A program made the position numbers and the translations under genes. 64,000 bases of DNA from a bacterium (GTDB lineage: Bacteria; Bacteroidota; Bacteroidia; Cytophagales; Cyclobacteriaceae), in assembly GCA_024743255.1 (NCBI GenBank), contig JANSWY010000002.1, forward strand, positions 310,001-374,000. Direction: 5' to 3'. Below are positions 45,185-55,334 of this stretch, one piece after another. Position 1 is the first letter of the stretch, and the number at the start of each line of letters is the position of its first letter. Under the pieces are notes generated by a model. It made no database searches and was not told where the DNA came from. It saw only the letters and a list, made by a program, of their open reading frames with translations.

Positions 45185-45673
45185 TTACCTTAACTTATGG
45201 TTTAACTGAGTTGGTTTAATCAATTTCATTTTTACTACTCCTGTTCCGGTATCAAATAGTATCTTTCTTCCCAATGTACCATCAACACTTTGTGCTACGA
45301 TTGATATTCCATATTGGTCCAGGTATTTTTTTGCTATTTCAATATTTCTTTCCCCGATCTTCATGGTAAAATTTGCCTGATTTGCTCCTCCGAAGATTTT
45401 AGCAATCATACTATGTTTTCTTGCTCCAATCAGTTCCATCTCTTTGACCAACTTCTCCATTGCAATATTTCCATATTTAGCAGAAGCTAATCCTTCACCA
45501 TTCCAGAATGGAAGCATGAAGTGATTAATCCCACCAATCTTCTTCTCAGTATCATATAAACACACTGATATACAAGATCCTAGCACTGTTGTCACAAGGT
45601 GTGGTTCCTTGCTTACAAATAGATTGGAAGGATACAAGTAATGTTTCGCTATGCCAACATCCTTATTTATCAA
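45185..45673 (-). CDS. cheD: Chemoreceptor glutamine deamidase CheD
   Basis: This 162-aa protein has the catalytic Cys34 in VLGSCISVCLYD and His51 in GGINHFMLP. It deamidates receptor glutamines and can bind CheC. The later KIFGGANQANFTMKIGERNI block is also typical. The start overlaps the kinase-like gene's stop by 4 bp. The co-occurrence of CheD and CheC in the operon fits the known CheC/CheD partnership. Confidence 0.95.
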   Translation of the reverse strand: MINKDVGIAKHYLYPSNLFVSKEPHLVTTVLGSCISVCLYDTEKKIGGINHFMLPFWNGEGLASAKYGNIAMEKLVKEMELIGARKHSMIAKIFGGANQANFTMKIGERNIEIAKKYLDQYGISIVAQSVDGTLGRKILFDTGTGVVKMKLIKPTQLNHKLR

Positions 45674-46521
45674 AATACTTCTTCATTACTATCATCAGAA
45701 TCAAAGAATATGGCATCATCGTCACCATAAAACTCCATGTCACTTTCATGTAATGTAGCTGGTGGAATCACAACCTTAAAACTTGTTCCTACGTCTACCT
45801 TACTATCAATAAATAGCTCACCATCCAGTAAATCGACAAGAGAATGGACTATTGATAAACCAAGACCATGACCAGCAAATTCTTTTTTTGTGCCGCTATC
45901 CAATTGTTTGAACCTATCAAATATCTCCTGAAGCCTGGCCTCATCAATTCCCACTCCAAAGTCCTGACATAAGATGGTAAGATTTCCATTGTCATCAACT
46001 CCTAATTCCAATAGAATACTAGCGTCATGATGACTGAATTTTATAGCGTTTGACAATAGGTTTGCAATAATCAGGTGAACCATCTCTTTATCTGATGCAA
46101 AAATCTTATGTGCTCCCTGCTTCCAGTCAATGGAAATATTCTTTTTCTCAAATTGATTTTCGAAAGAATGTATGATGTCACTAACCAATTTATGCATATT
46201 GACTTGTGTCACTTCCAGGTTAGCATTACCCGCTTCTATCTCAGCTGCGATGAATACATTTCTTATCTGAAAATTCAGATTATGAACCTCATTATAGATT
46301 AACCTGGCTTTCTTTTGATTACCTTCAGGGTCATTTGGACTGGTGATAATCATTTTAAGCAAACCCAGAATTGAAGTCATTGGGTTATTAATCTCATTTT
46401 TAATGTTTGAAAGGAAGTCAGTTTTCACCTGCTCTGCATGCAAAAGCTTGTCATTCAGAAGTTTAATCTCCCGAATCATTTCTTCTTCAGACATATTATC
46501 GTGTTCGAAATCAACTCTCAT
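45670..46521 (-). CDS. Histidine-kinase-like protein lacking the phosphoacceptor His
   Basis: This 283-aa soluble protein has a HisKA-like dimerisation helix, FLSNIKNEINNPMTSILG, in which the usual S-H-E is K-N-E (Asn42 for His; DNA reads AAA AAT GAG). The ATPase domain is intact (IIANLLSNAIKFSHH, CQDFGVGIDE, GHGLGLSIVHSLVD). It therefore cannot autophosphorylate in the usual way, and may be a pseudokinase, a phosphatase, or a docking partner for CheA or CheR. It lies between cheR and cheD, with a 4-bp overlap to cheD. The C-terminal tail is acidic (FYGDDDAIFFDSDDSNEEVF). Confidence 0.85.
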   Translation of the reverse strand: MRVDFEHDNMSEEEMIREIKLLNDKLLHAEQVKTDFLSNIKNEINNPMTSILGLLKMIITSPNDPEGNQKKARLIYNEVHNLNFQIRNVFIAAEIEAGNANLEVTQVNMHKLVSDIIHSFENQFEKKNISIDWKQGAHKIFASDKEMVHLIIANLLSNAIKFSHHDASILLELGVDDNGNLTILCQDFGVGIDEARLQEIFDRFKQLDSGTKKEFAGHGLGLSIVHSLVDLLDGELFIDSKVDVGTSFKVVIPPATLHESDMEFYGDDDAIFFDSDDSNEEVF

Positions 46522-46522
46522 G

Positions 46523-47374
46523 TCAAACTCTTTTATAAATTGTTGGTTCCAACTGCTTCAGAGGAACATTTTTACCTATTATCGATTCTGAGTGCCCTAG
46601 GAAAAAGTATCCCCCTACTTTCAACTTGCGGCACAACTTATTGATTACACTTTCCTGAGTCTCTTTATCGAAATAGATTAACACATTTCGACAAAAAATG
46701 ATATCATAATCTGACTCCACATCATAATCTGCATCCATTAGATTAACTCTCTTAAAATGCACCTTTGATCGTAGTTCAGGAATAACTCTAACCTGATTAA
46801 CATTTCTATCCTTACTTCTAAGGAAATACTTATTTCTTAGAGGAATTGGCAGGTCCTTAATTCTTTCATGAGCGTAAACTGCATTAACAGCTTTCTTCAG
46901 TATATCTATTGATATATCTGTTCCTAGAATATTGTAATTGATCTTATTTCTTTGGGAGGAATTGAATTCTTCCATCACTATGGCCAGAGAATATATTTCT
47001 TCACCACTAGAAGAGGCTGCACTCCAAATATTCATTCTGTTGCCAGATTTAGAGAATTCCGGCAATAAATGATTCATCATAAAATCAAAGTGCGATGATT
47101 CACGAAAGAAGTCGGTTTTGTTGGTAGAAATCGCATCAATCATTTCCAGTAATTCAGACTTTCCTGCTGTGCTGAAAACAAACTCCAAATAATCATCAAA
47201 AGTCTCGATCCCTGTAACTTTCAACCTTTTTTGTAATCTACCCTCGACCATTACCTTTTTCACTGGTGGAAGTTTGATCCCATAGTTGCTAGTTATGAAG
47301 AGACTCAACTTGCGAAAGTCCGCATCACTCAACCTACGTTTTTCATACCATGCCTTAGAGATGTCGTAGCTCAT
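46523..47374 (-). CDS. cheR: Chemotaxis protein methyltransferase CheR
   Basis: This 283-aa protein has an N-terminal helical domain (FRKLSLFITSNYGIKLPPVK) and a Rossmann SAM-binding domain (IWSAASSSGEEIYSLAI, FCRNVLIYFD, LGHSESI). It methylates MCP glutamates. It lies 16 bp downstream of the MCP gene. Confidence 0.95.
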   Translation of the reverse strand: MSYDISKAWYEKRRLSDADFRKLSLFITSNYGIKLPPVKKVMVEGRLQKRLKVTGIETFDDYLEFVFSTAGKSELLEMIDAISTNKTDFFRESSHFDFMMNHLLPEFSKSGNRMNIWSAASSSGEEIYSLAIVMEEFNSSQRNKINYNILGTDISIDILKKAVNAVYAHERIKDLPIPLRNKYFLRSKDRNVNQVRVIPELRSKVHFKRVNLMDADYDVESDYDIIFCRNVLIYFDKETQESVINKLCRKLKVGGYFFLGHSESIIGKNVPLKQLEPTIYKRV

Positions 47375-47390
47375 TCAATAACTGGTGTTC

Positions 47391-49322
47391 TTAATATTTT
47401 TCAAAATCAGAATCCAAAACGTCGTTTTCTCCTGTCAGATCAATATCAATGCCGCCTTGATCCGAGCTAATAGAACCAGATTCTTCAGATTCTTGCTCAT
47501 CCACAATTGGGCTTTGTTCCTCCACTTGTGCTGGTTCAGCATATGACTCAAAAGATGCTGCAGCTGCTTTTCTTGCAGTACCATTTGAATTTCCATTTTC
47601 ATCAATTTGGAAAAACGATATGGCCTGTAACAATAACTCCGCCTGACTGTAAAGTTCCTGAGAGTTTGCAGCCATTTCTTCAGCCACTGCCGCATTTTGT
47701 TGTACAATTTGATTCAGATTCTGTACTGCACTATTAATTTGATCCGCTCCATTGTTTTGTTCAATACTAGCGGAAGTAATATCCTTCACCAGATCAGCTG
47801 TCTTTTGTATTTCGGGAACTATGGATGATAGCATATCCCCAGAAGCCTGAGCTGTTTCCACACCAAGTAGTGATTCTTCATCAATTTCTGATGCTGCTGA
47901 CTGGCTTCTTTCAGCTAACCTCCTAATCTCTGCGGCCACCACCGCAAAACCTTTTCCATATTCCCCGGCACGAGCAGCCTCTACCGCAGCATTCAAGGCA
48001 AGTAAGTTGGTTTGTCTTGAAATTTCACCGATAATACTGATCCTTTGAGTAATGGACTTCATTGAATCCAGAGTCTTGGATACTAAATGATTACTCTCAA
48101 TAATGTTGTTGGCACCACCTATTGCTATTTGCTCAGTTTGTTTTGAGTTAGCGGTATTTTGATCAATGTTAGCAGCCATCTCTTCCATAGATGAAGAAAC
48201 TTCCTCGGCTGAACTTGCCTGCTCAGAAGCTCCATCTGACATTAGCTGTGAGGACTTACTTAATTCCATACTGGCATTTGCAATGTTATTACTGCTATCA
48301 ACCACGGTTGAAACAATGTCTCTTAGTTTGTCAACCATCTCTTTGATATGTCTCAACAATTGACCTGTTTCGTCATCTCTGTCTGCATCAATGGTGACAT
48401 TCAAGTTTCCAGATGACACTTTTGTAACCACCTTTGATATGGAACTCATAGAACCTGTGATATTTTTGATGAGGAAATAAGAACTAAAGAATGAAACCAC
48501 AACAGCAATGATTATTGCAATCAGTACCTTAATCTGTCCACTCTGAACTGCAGCATCCCCATCAATTTCCAATTGATCAATGACAGGATCTATTATATTT
48601 TCAATTTCAACGATATTATTGGCTGAGAGATTAGCTCTGGCATTTCTCATCTTTTGATCTAACGAAACTACATTTGAAAATTTCGTCTCGTAACTAGTCA
48701 GTAACTCTTGAATAGTCTGATTAGAAGTTCTTCTTTTCATTCTGGCAGCTACGTCCTGAAAATTTCTCAGATAACCAGTTTCAGATCTAAGCAAATAATC
48801 CTTTTCATGTCTTCTTAGATTCAGCAGGTCAATCATAAGGTTTCCACCACCAACCAGTTCCTCCAATTCATGTGCATCTTTCCTCATATCTCCAATCATA
48901 CCTACATCCTCCTGACCAATACTTCTGGCATTCCCAACCAGTTTTTTGAAGGTGTTACTATGATCTTCCAGTAATAAACTAATTCGATCTAGTTCATCTC
49001 CATAGATCTCATTGGTTTCTTCATCCGCCTTCAGGTTAGATATATTGCTCATTGTTTCCTTCATGAGTTCATCAAACCTTGTGATATTACTACTGGATCC
49101 GGAATTTAAAAAGGCTTTTGTCTTGGAATCAACTTCAAAAAAGTATGATTGAGATAGCCGAAGTGATTCCATGTTGTTTTTGATATCAACAAAAACAAAT
49201 CTAATATCTCCAGTTTTAGTAGCCTGTTTTGCAACTAAGTACACTGTGCCTCCAATGAATACTAATAGTACAAATACAGCTACTGCATAAAACTGTAGTC
49301 GCCGCTTTATTGTAAATTTCAT
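47391..49322 (-). CDS. Methyl-accepting chemotaxis protein
   Basis: This 643-aa receptor has TM1 about 12-30, a periplasmic helical sensor, TM2 about 265-287 ([19 protein letters not shown]), HAMP about 288-345, and a long cytoplasmic coiled-coil. Its conserved tip is [20 protein letters not shown] and [15 protein letters not shown]. The C-terminus is an acidic Ser-rich tail (ending [10 protein letters not shown]) rather than an NWETF-type CheR-binding pentapeptide. Ligand unknown. It overlaps cheW by 4 bp. Confidence 0.93.
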   Translation of the reverse strand: MKFTIKRRLQFYAVAVFVLLVFIGGTVYLVAKQATKTGDIRFVFVDIKNNMESLRLSQSYFFEVDSKTKAFLNSGSSSNITRFDELMKETMSNISNLKADEETNEIYGDELDRISLLLEDHSNTFKKLVGNARSIGQEDVGMIGDMRKDAHELEELVGGGNLMIDLLNLRRHEKDYLLRSETGYLRNFQDVAARMKRRTSNQTIQELLTSYETKFSNVVSLDQKMRNARANLSANNIVEIENIIDPVIDQLEIDGDAAVQSGQIKVLIAIIIAVVVSFFSSYFLIKNITGSMSSISKVVTKVSSGNLNVTIDADRDDETGQLLRHIKEMVDKLRDIVSTVVDSSNNIANASMELSKSSQLMSDGASEQASSAEEVSSSMEEMAANIDQNTANSKQTEQIAIGGANNIIESNHLVSKTLDSMKSITQRISIIGEISRQTNLLALNAAVEAARAGEYGKGFAVVAAEIRRLAERSQSAASEIDEESLLGVETAQASGDMLSSIVPEIQKTADLVKDITSASIEQNNGADQINSAVQNLNQIVQQNAAVAEEMAANSQELYSQAELLLQAISFFQIDENGNSNGTARKAAAASFESYAEPAQVEEQSPIVDEQESEESGSISSDQGGIDIDLTGENDVLDSDFEKY

Positions 49323-49861
49323 TTTGTTTGTTCTTTTATGTCCTGTGCGTCCGTTTGTTCTATATTTTGATCTTGCAGGAAGTTCATCTCCTCAATGGAG
49401 AACACCTCATCAAGATTTAGCAACAAAATGAAGTCGTCATCCTTTCTGTACATGCCTCGAATGAATTCCAGCTTGTACTTAGCATCAACACTTGGAGATG
49501 GTTGAATTGCATTATCTGCAACCTCCATTACCTCAAGGACCGAATCTACCAGAGTACCAATTTGGATAGTTTCATCTTCGATTTTAATTTCCATCACAAT
49601 CACGCAGGTATCCACTGTAAATTCAACTGGTTCCAAACCGAACTTCACTTTGGTATCTACCAATGGCAAAACCTTTCCTCGTAGATTAATAATGCCAGAT
49701 AAATACTTTGGTGCAAGAGGTATTTTTGTAATAGCAGGTACCTCCAGAATTTCAATTACTTTTTTCACATCTACAGCAAAAAATTCTCCATCCAAAGTAA
49801 AGGATAGAAATGAATGCATGACCTGATCTAATTCTGCTTCTTTTTCGGAAATAACGCTCAT
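49319..49861 (-). CDS. cheW: Chemotaxis coupling protein CheW
   Basis: This 180-aa protein couples the MCP to CheA. The CheW/SH3-like fold shows [36 protein letters not shown] and [24 protein letters not shown]-terminal extension (about 150-180, [22 protein letters not shown]) is beyond the usual ~150 aa. It overlaps cheA by 1 bp and the MCP by 4 bp. Confidence 0.94.
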   Translation of the reverse strand: MSVISEKEAELDQVMHSFLSFTLDGEFFAVDVKKVIEILEVPAITKIPLAPKYLSGIINLRGKVLPLVDTKVKFGLEPVEFTVDTCVIVMEIKIEDETIQIGTLVDSVLEVMEVADNAIQPSPSVDAKYKLEFIRGMYRKDDDFILLLNLDEVFSIEEMNFLQDQNIEQTDAQDIKEQTK

Positions 49862-52044
49862 TATGCTGTTACTTTTTGTTTTGACATTTTTCGTTCTACA
49901 ATCTTATAGGCATCTAATACTAGTGCCAATGAGCCATCCCCAAGAATGGTGGCTCCTGATATAAATTCTTGATCTCTATAATACTTTCCAACAGGCTTAA
50001 GAACTGCCTGGTACTCCCCTTCAATACTATCTACACAGACTCCAATTTTGGTACCCAATTTATGGACTACAATTACGCTAGTAACCTCTGGGTTATCTTC
50101 CATTCCCAGGTTAAACTCCTTTCTTAAATCTAAATATGGAAGCTGTTCATCATCCAGTACTATTACTGAATTAAACTCATTGCTGATTTCCTTTCTATCC
50201 AGTTCAAAGCATTTAGATATTTCGGCAAGAGGAATAATGAAGTGTGTACCTTTTACTTTGATTAGTAATCCGTCAATAACAGAAAGCGTTAGCGGTAGAC
50301 CAAGTGTGATACTGGTTCCAACACCTAACTCTGACTCCACCTGAATATCTCCTCGTAAATCCAGTATGTTTTTTCTAACTACATCCATTCCCACACCTCT
50401 TCCGGATACATCCGTGACGTTAGCAGCCGTACTAAAGCCAGGCGCAAAAATAAGATCAAAGGTCTCTTTCTCCGACAGGTTATCATCCTTTGAAATAAGC
50501 TTTTTCTCTAATGCTTTCTTCCTGATTTTTTCAGGATCCATTCCTCCTCCATCGTCCTCTACCCTGATGTATACTTTGGCACCCGAGTAATAAGACATAA
50601 GCTTAATGGTCCCAGTTTCAGGTTTGCCATTTTTAACTCGTTCTTCAGCAGTCTCGATACCATGATCCAAACTATTTCTGATGATGTGCATTAATGGATC
50701 AGCAAGGTTTTCAATGATGGTCTTGTCTAATTCAGTATCACCACCTTCTGTGACGAATCTTACAGATTTACCTAATTGCGAACTGAGATCTCTTATAACA
50801 CGCTGAAATCTACTAAAGAGATTATCCACCTGAACCAATGTCATACCGAATGAGATATCCCGTAATTGTCTGGTTAGTTTTTCTACGTTATCTGAAATAG
50901 CGTCAAGTGTAGGATCAAAGTTATTTTTTGTGAATAGTGCAAGTGCCGCCTGGGTTGTAACCAGCTCACTAACGTTATTCATTAGTTCATTCAATTTATC
51001 CGAAGAAACACGGATACTAGATGCAGTTTTATTCTTATCAAACAGCTTTTTGACTTTGTTTTTATAAACACTTGGCTCCTCTGAGCTTGAGGTGGAAGTA
51101 CTTGTTTTCTTTGTTTCTACCGGAGCTTTCTTAGTTGCGGGTTCTGGAGTACTTTCTGTCTTTTCAGTCTTTTCCTCGGTTGAAGAATCCGTCGTTTCAG
51201 GTATCACTTCAATTTCTGTATCTCCTGAAGCTGAAGGTCTGTCAATTTCTATTAGTGATCTAAAATCATCAAAACTTAATGGTGCTGATGGCAAATCTAC
51301 CTCCGGCAATCTTTCATGGAACTCCTGATCTGCAAGAATATCTCCATCAAACAACTCATTGATTTCAATCATTGCACTATCTTCCACAAAAATGAAGACA
51401 TCTCTAATTGCATCTAGTCCCTTTTCGGTAACCAGGACTATATTCCAACTAGTGTAGCAGACTTTGGGATCAAATGAATCGCTTAAAGCCTTGGATTCCA
51501 TATGTGAGAACACCTTTGACTTGCCGAGTTCTGCTAATTCATCCAATAGGAGAATTGGGTTTGTTCCATCCTCAAACACATCGTGCTTCGGTTGGAAAAA
51601 GACCAGGTAAGAAACCATTCCAGAAAGTGCCTCAATAGAATGCAGATCAATTGAAACCTCTTCGGTTCTTTTCAAAATCTTCAGAATTTCATCTGTAAGC
51701 GCTTGATTTTCATCAATATTCTCCTGCTCTTCAATCTCAGGATCGTAAATAATTTTCTTGACGTGATCCAGCGACTTAAATGTACATTCAATTATATCTT
51801 CAGAAAGTAATGAGTGATCCGACCGAACTTTTTCATATAAGGTTTCCAGGTTATGCAGGAAGTCAGCCACTTTGGTAAGACCAAACATGCCACTATTACC
51901 TTTCAGTGTATGCATTGATCTAAACACATCCGCAATTAGAGAGGATGAATCTTCCGGTGAATTTTCCAACAGCAAAAGTGCCTCTTCAATTCTCTTGAAA
52001 AGCTCTTCTGCTTCTTCCAGGTATACATCTCTTAAATTCGACAC
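49861..52044 (-). CDS. cheA: Chemotaxis histidine kinase CheA
   Basis: This 727-aa protein has P1/HPt (1-105) with FRSMHTLKGNSGMFG (His45) and a P2-like region (about 130-250). A Thr/Ser/Pro-rich linker (255-330) follows, then P3 dimerisation (IRVSSDKLNELMNNVSELVT), P4 ATPase (LMHIIRNSLDHGIET, DDGGGMDPEKIRKKAL, FAPGFSTA, SGRGVGMDVVRK), and P5 CheW-like (KGTHFIIPLAEI). This is a complete CheA that phosphorylates CheY and CheB. Single-base overlaps with cheW and cheY indicate tight coupling. Confidence 0.96.
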   Translation of the reverse strand: MSNLRDVYLEEAEELFKRIEEALLLLENSPEDSSSLIADVFRSMHTLKGNSGMFGLTKVADFLHNLETLYEKVRSDHSLLSEDIIECTFKSLDHVKKIIYDPEIEEQENIDENQALTDEILKILKRTEEVSIDLHSIEALSGMVSYLVFFQPKHDVFEDGTNPILLLDELAELGKSKVFSHMESKALSDSFDPKVCYTSWNIVLVTEKGLDAIRDVFIFVEDSAMIEINELFDGDILADQEFHERLPEVDLPSAPLSFDDFRSLIEIDRPSASGDTEIEVIPETTDSSTEEKTEKTESTPEPATKKAPVETKKTSTSTSSSEEPSVYKNKVKKLFDKNKTASSIRVSSDKLNELMNNVSELVTTQAALALFTKNNFDPTLDAISDNVEKLTRQLRDISFGMTLVQVDNLFSRFQRVIRDLSSQLGKSVRFVTEGGDTELDKTIIENLADPLMHIIRNSLDHGIETAEERVKNGKPETGTIKLMSYYSGAKVYIRVEDDGGGMDPEKIRKKALEKKLISKDDNLSEKETFDLIFAPGFSTAANVTDVSGRGVGMDVVRKNILDLRGDIQVESELGVGTSITLGLPLTLSVIDGLLIKVKGTHFIIPLAEISKCFELDRKEISNEFNSVIVLDDEQLPYLDLRKEFNLGMEDNPEVTSVIVVHKLGTKIGVCVDSIEGEYQAVLKPVGKYYRDQEFISGATILGDGSLALVLDAYKIVERKMSKQKVTA

Positions 52045-52424
52045 TATCTGATGATTTTATGTACAGTTTTTAACAATTTTTCTTCCTCAAAAGGTTTTAC
52101 CATCCATCCAGTAACCCCTGCCTTTTTCGCTTCCATCTTTTTAGCCATGTGAGACTCAGTAGTTAACATTAAAATTGGGATGTACTGATACCTTTCCAGT
52201 TTTCTAATTTCTTTTATAAGATCAATTCCGTCCATGCCAGGCATAAAAAGATCGGTTATGATCATTGACATATTTTCCTCAGTTGAGGTTAATACTTCAA
52301 GGCCATTTCTACCATCGTATCCTTTGAATACATTAAATCCCGCTTTAGTCAGGATATCTCCTACCAGTTCTCTGATACTTTCAGAGTCATCTACTACCAG
52401 GATGTTTTTTTCCATGTTAAACAA
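52044..52424 (-). CDS. cheY: CheY-like response regulator next to CheA
   Basis: This 126-aa receiver has ILVVDDSESIRELVGDI, Asp in MIITDLFMPGMDG, Thr in MLTTES, and Lys in WMVKPFEEE. It is the likely direct target of CheA. A start at 52415 (MEKNILVV) would avoid the 8-bp overlap with the upstream STAS gene; both starts are possible. Confidence 0.92.
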   Translation of the reverse strand: MFNMEKNILVVDDSESIRELVGDILTKAGFNVFKGYDGRNGLEVLTSTEENMSMIITDLFMPGMDGIDLIKEIRKLERYQYIPILMLTTESHMAKKMEAKKAGVTGWMVKPFEEEKLLKTVHKIIR

Positions 52425-52833
52425 GTTTTGGAATGAACATTAATTCTTCAAACCCCGCGTGAACTATAATTTTCCTAGATTCTCCCGTTAATTCACTATC
52501 AATAGTAACATTCTTACCTTTTTGGGCAAATGAATATTTGAAGTGATATAGTAACTGGATAAAGCTGAGATCCAAGGAAGAAACTTCTTTTAACTGAAAG
52601 TCCAAATAATCAAAATTTTCAAATACTGGAAGCAAAGAAGATCTGGCCTGGTCTACATTCGTAATGTTCAAAGTACCAGACAGAATAAGCTTAATTTTTC
52701 TTATCGTTTTACGTTTACTTGGATGAAGCGAGATTTTCGCATCACGCATTTCAATTACTTCCGGGAGATCCGATTTTTTAGCAGTGGTTTCCTCCTGCTT
52801 TTTTGCTGTAGACTTTGATCGTGAAGCTGGCAT
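52417..52833 (-). CDS. STAS-domain protein at head of the chemosensory operon
   Basis: This 138-aa protein has a Lys/Ser/Glu-rich N-terminal tail (about 1-35) followed by a STAS-like fold (LILSGTLNITNVDQARSSL, FQLKEVSSLDLSFIQLLYHF). The Ser in the LDLSF turn is at the usual phosphorylation position, although the D-(S/T)-S-G consensus is weak. STAS proteins act as partner-switch elements targeted by SpoIIE-type phosphatases, one of which is in the same operon. It is the first gene of the 15-gene run. Confidence 0.75.
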   Translation of the reverse strand: MPASRSKSTAKKQEETTAKKSDLPEVIEMRDAKISLHPSKRKTIRKIKLILSGTLNITNVDQARSSLLPVFENFDYLDFQLKEVSSLDLSFIQLLYHFKYSFAQKGKNVTIDSELTGESRKIIVHAGFEELMFIPKLV

Positions 52834-53046
52834 TTACAACTTTGGGTTTAAGAAGACATATATTCCTTCATCATAGCTAGTTATGGTAATATACCTGATG
52901 TATTGATACAATGCAAGTCCATATAGCTCATTTTTTCTCATTTAGAGTAATATAGAAACATCGAAACACATGCCGAATATATTTCGATAAACACCGCAAA
53001 ATACTGGGTGAAACCGTCAAAAATTAAGAAGGGTCTTTTTAGACTT

Positions 53047-53865
53047 TCAGGAATTCCATTTGAAGCCTATCAAAAGAGCATCATCAAGTGGTTTTTGAGA
53101 ACCAGACCAGACATCCATAAAGTTCTCAAAGAATGCTCTTTGCTCCTGCATTGAGAGGTGCTGGTTTTCAACTACCAATCTCTTCAGCTCACGGAGACTT
53201 AATTTTTTATTATTAGGACCACCTACAAGGTCTGTTACTCCATCACTAAACAAATAGAATGAAGATGTCTCCCTTTTTTTGAGGTCAATGATTTCAGTTT
53301 TATAATTATGCTCATAGTCAAACATCTCTCCTATCTGGAGTCTGTCGGACTTTATAATGTTCAACTCTCCATCAGCAACTTCTACTAAATTCATTTTAGC
53401 TCCTGCGAATTCCAGCTCACCGATATGAGTATTAATTTTTATAATACCAAAATCAGCTCCAGTGCCTAAAAGCTTTTTATCATTATTTTGAAACTTCGCC
53501 TTTATTTCCTGGTGCATCAAATGCAATATGTAATTAGGGAAATTCAATTCGTTACCTACAACAACTTTTTTCAGTGCATTGGTTTAAATCCTGGTCATCA
53601 TACTTGCCAGATGCCCATGTCCCATACAATCAAACGCTACGAGATAAATACAGCCGTCTGCTTCATGGAACCAATATCCGTCACCTCCAACACCGCTCAT
53701 TGGGCGATTTATAATGAAGGAATCCGGCAAAACTTGTTGAATTGCTTGTTCTTCCGGGAATTGCTCGAAGTAGTTTTTCTTCGCCCCGTCAACAATGGTA
53801 TTATTTGAAGCTGGTTTCATACTTTTTAGTACCGAGTCAAAGGCACTTTTACCTGTACTGTACAT
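53047..53865 (-). pseudogene. SpoIIE-type phosphatase interrupted by one stop codon
   Basis: Two stretches of one frame encode a close paralogue of the phosphatase at 38770-39564. The first (53865 down to 53584) keeps RPMSGVGGDGYW and FDCMGHGHLASMMTRI, then TAA at 53584-53586 occupies the codon where the paralogue has Tyr85 (MTRIYTNALKK). The frame continues as TNALKKVVVGNEL and on through LGTGAD, LFSDGVTDLVGG and DDALLIGF to 53047. A single TAT/TAC to TAA change explains it. All metal-binding motifs survive, so it is recent or read through, or a sequencing error. It would have been a 272-aa phosphatase. Confidence 0.85.
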
Positions 53866-54290
53866 AATCGTAATAGTTTAATTTGATGAATTTGGCTGGT
53901 GGGTTCGTTTACTCACCATGTTGCACACCTTTAGTTCCGACCGTAGTTATGCAGTATTAAATTACGTATAATAATCTAAAATGGTGCTAATAATTCTTTG
54001 TAAGTCCAATTTCAGTCGACCAATTCAGCAAAACCAAGGTTGAACCACAATTAAGAATATCACCAATTTTAAACTATCAGAATTACAGATTTGTTCTAAA
54101 ACGTTCCAAAAACTCAGATTTTATTATGTGTGGACAGCTGATTTCTGGAATAATCGAACTCCAATAGATGTAAAGCCATTACCGTTTCTAAGCTAAAACT
54201 ACATTTTGTGCTAAACTAGTTTAGATCATTTTCGATAAACGCAACACAATATTAGGTATTGGAGGTATTTGTACGATAAACGGTTCATCC
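53866..54290. other. Non-coding spacer with unassigned promoter region
   Basis: This 425-bp AT-rich stretch lies between the broken phosphatase and the histone-deacetylase-family gene, both on the minus strand. It should carry the phosphatase promoter. No credible ORF, hairpin or operator is seen. Confidence 0.5.
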
Positions 54291-55193
54291 TTAAAAGAAC
54301 AACTCTTTTGCGACCCTAAAAGTATTGGCGTGAGCTTCAATGATATCACTAATTTTATGACTATAACCTCCTCCCATACTTACTGCTACAGGAATTGACC
54401 TCATTTTACATTGTTCAAATACAAACTCATCCCTTTGCTTACAACCAGGTTTTGTCATTGCTAATCTACCAAGTTTATCTGTCTCAATTACATCAACACC
54501 ACTCAAATAAAATGCGATATCTGGTTTAACTTCATCAAGCAACTTTGGCAATTGCTCTTTCAATATTTTTAGATATTCCTTGTCATTTGTTTTATCAGGC
54601 AAACCAATGTCCAGATCTGACTTTTCTTTTTGTAATGGATAATTGTGTTGGCAATGCATACTGAAGGTAAAAACCCTGGTCTCCTTTTCAAAGATTTTAG
54701 CGGTACCATTACCCTGATGCACATCTAAATCAATTACTATTATTTTGGAAGCATCGTTTGCATGCAGTAACTCATTGGACGCAATTGCAATGTCATTGAA
54801 AATGCAAAAGCCTTCCCCTCTGTCTGCATACGAGTGATGTGTTCCTCCGGCGATATTTAAAGAAACGCCATCTGACATTGCATGATAAGCACACTCTAAT
54901 GTGCCATGAGCAATATGTCTGCCACGTGTAATTAAAGATTCATGAAATGGAAAACCAGTTGCTCTTATCTCTTTGCGGCTGAGCTGACCATCTCTTAGTT
55001 TTTCCCAATACTCTAAAGTATGAGTTCTTAATATCTGATCAACATGCAGCATTTTAGGGTGAAAGAAATGCCTCTCATTCAACGTTCCCTCATAGAGCAA
55101 TTGCTGGGGTAGCAACTCATACTTTTCCATAGGAAACCTGTGATTTTCCGGAAGTTTGCTGTACTTATAAATAGGACTAAATGCTACTTTCAC
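54291..55193 (-). CDS. Histone-deacetylase-family Zn-dependent deacetylase
   Basis: This 300-aa enzyme has AGGTHHSYADRGEGFCIFNDIAIAS, LDVHQGNGTAKIF and SGVDVIETDKLGRL, which supply the catalytic His pair and zinc ligands of the arginase/deacetylase fold. Family members act on acetylated small molecules, polyamines or proteins; the substrate is unknown. It is in its own minus-strand position after a terminator, so the link to the Che genes is only neighbourhood. Confidence 0.9.
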   Translation of the reverse strand: MKVAFSPIYKYSKLPENHRFPMEKYELLPQQLLYEGTLNERHFFHPKMLHVDQILRTHTLEYWEKLRDGQLSRKEIRATGFPFHESLITRGRHIAHGTLECAYHAMSDGVSLNIAGGTHHSYADRGEGFCIFNDIAIASNELLHANDASKIIVIDLDVHQGNGTAKIFEKETRVFTFSMHCQHNYPLQKEKSDLDIGLPDKTNDKEYLKILKEQLPKLLDEVKPDIAFYLSGVDVIETDKLGRLAMTKPGCKQRDEFVFEQCKMRSIPVAVSMGGGYSHKISDIIEAHANTFRVAKELFF

Positions 55194-55262
55194 CTTGCTT
55201 TAATAATTGCGGCAATTCTAAAACATTCAATCCAGAAACTTGTTGGGTACAATTAGAAAAAT

Positions 55263-55293
55263 AAAAGACAGCTACTACATGTGGCTGTCTTTT
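55263..55293 (-). terminator. Intrinsic terminator after the SiaC-CheC-CheY run
   Basis: AAAAGACAGC pairs perfectly with GCTGTCTTTT across an 11-base loop, followed on the minus strand by a T-rich tract. It separates the 55335-56723 run from the deacetylase gene. Confidence 0.8.
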
Positions 55294-55334
55294 AAACACT
55301 AAGGGCACTTAACTACTTGGGAACAAATCTTTAT

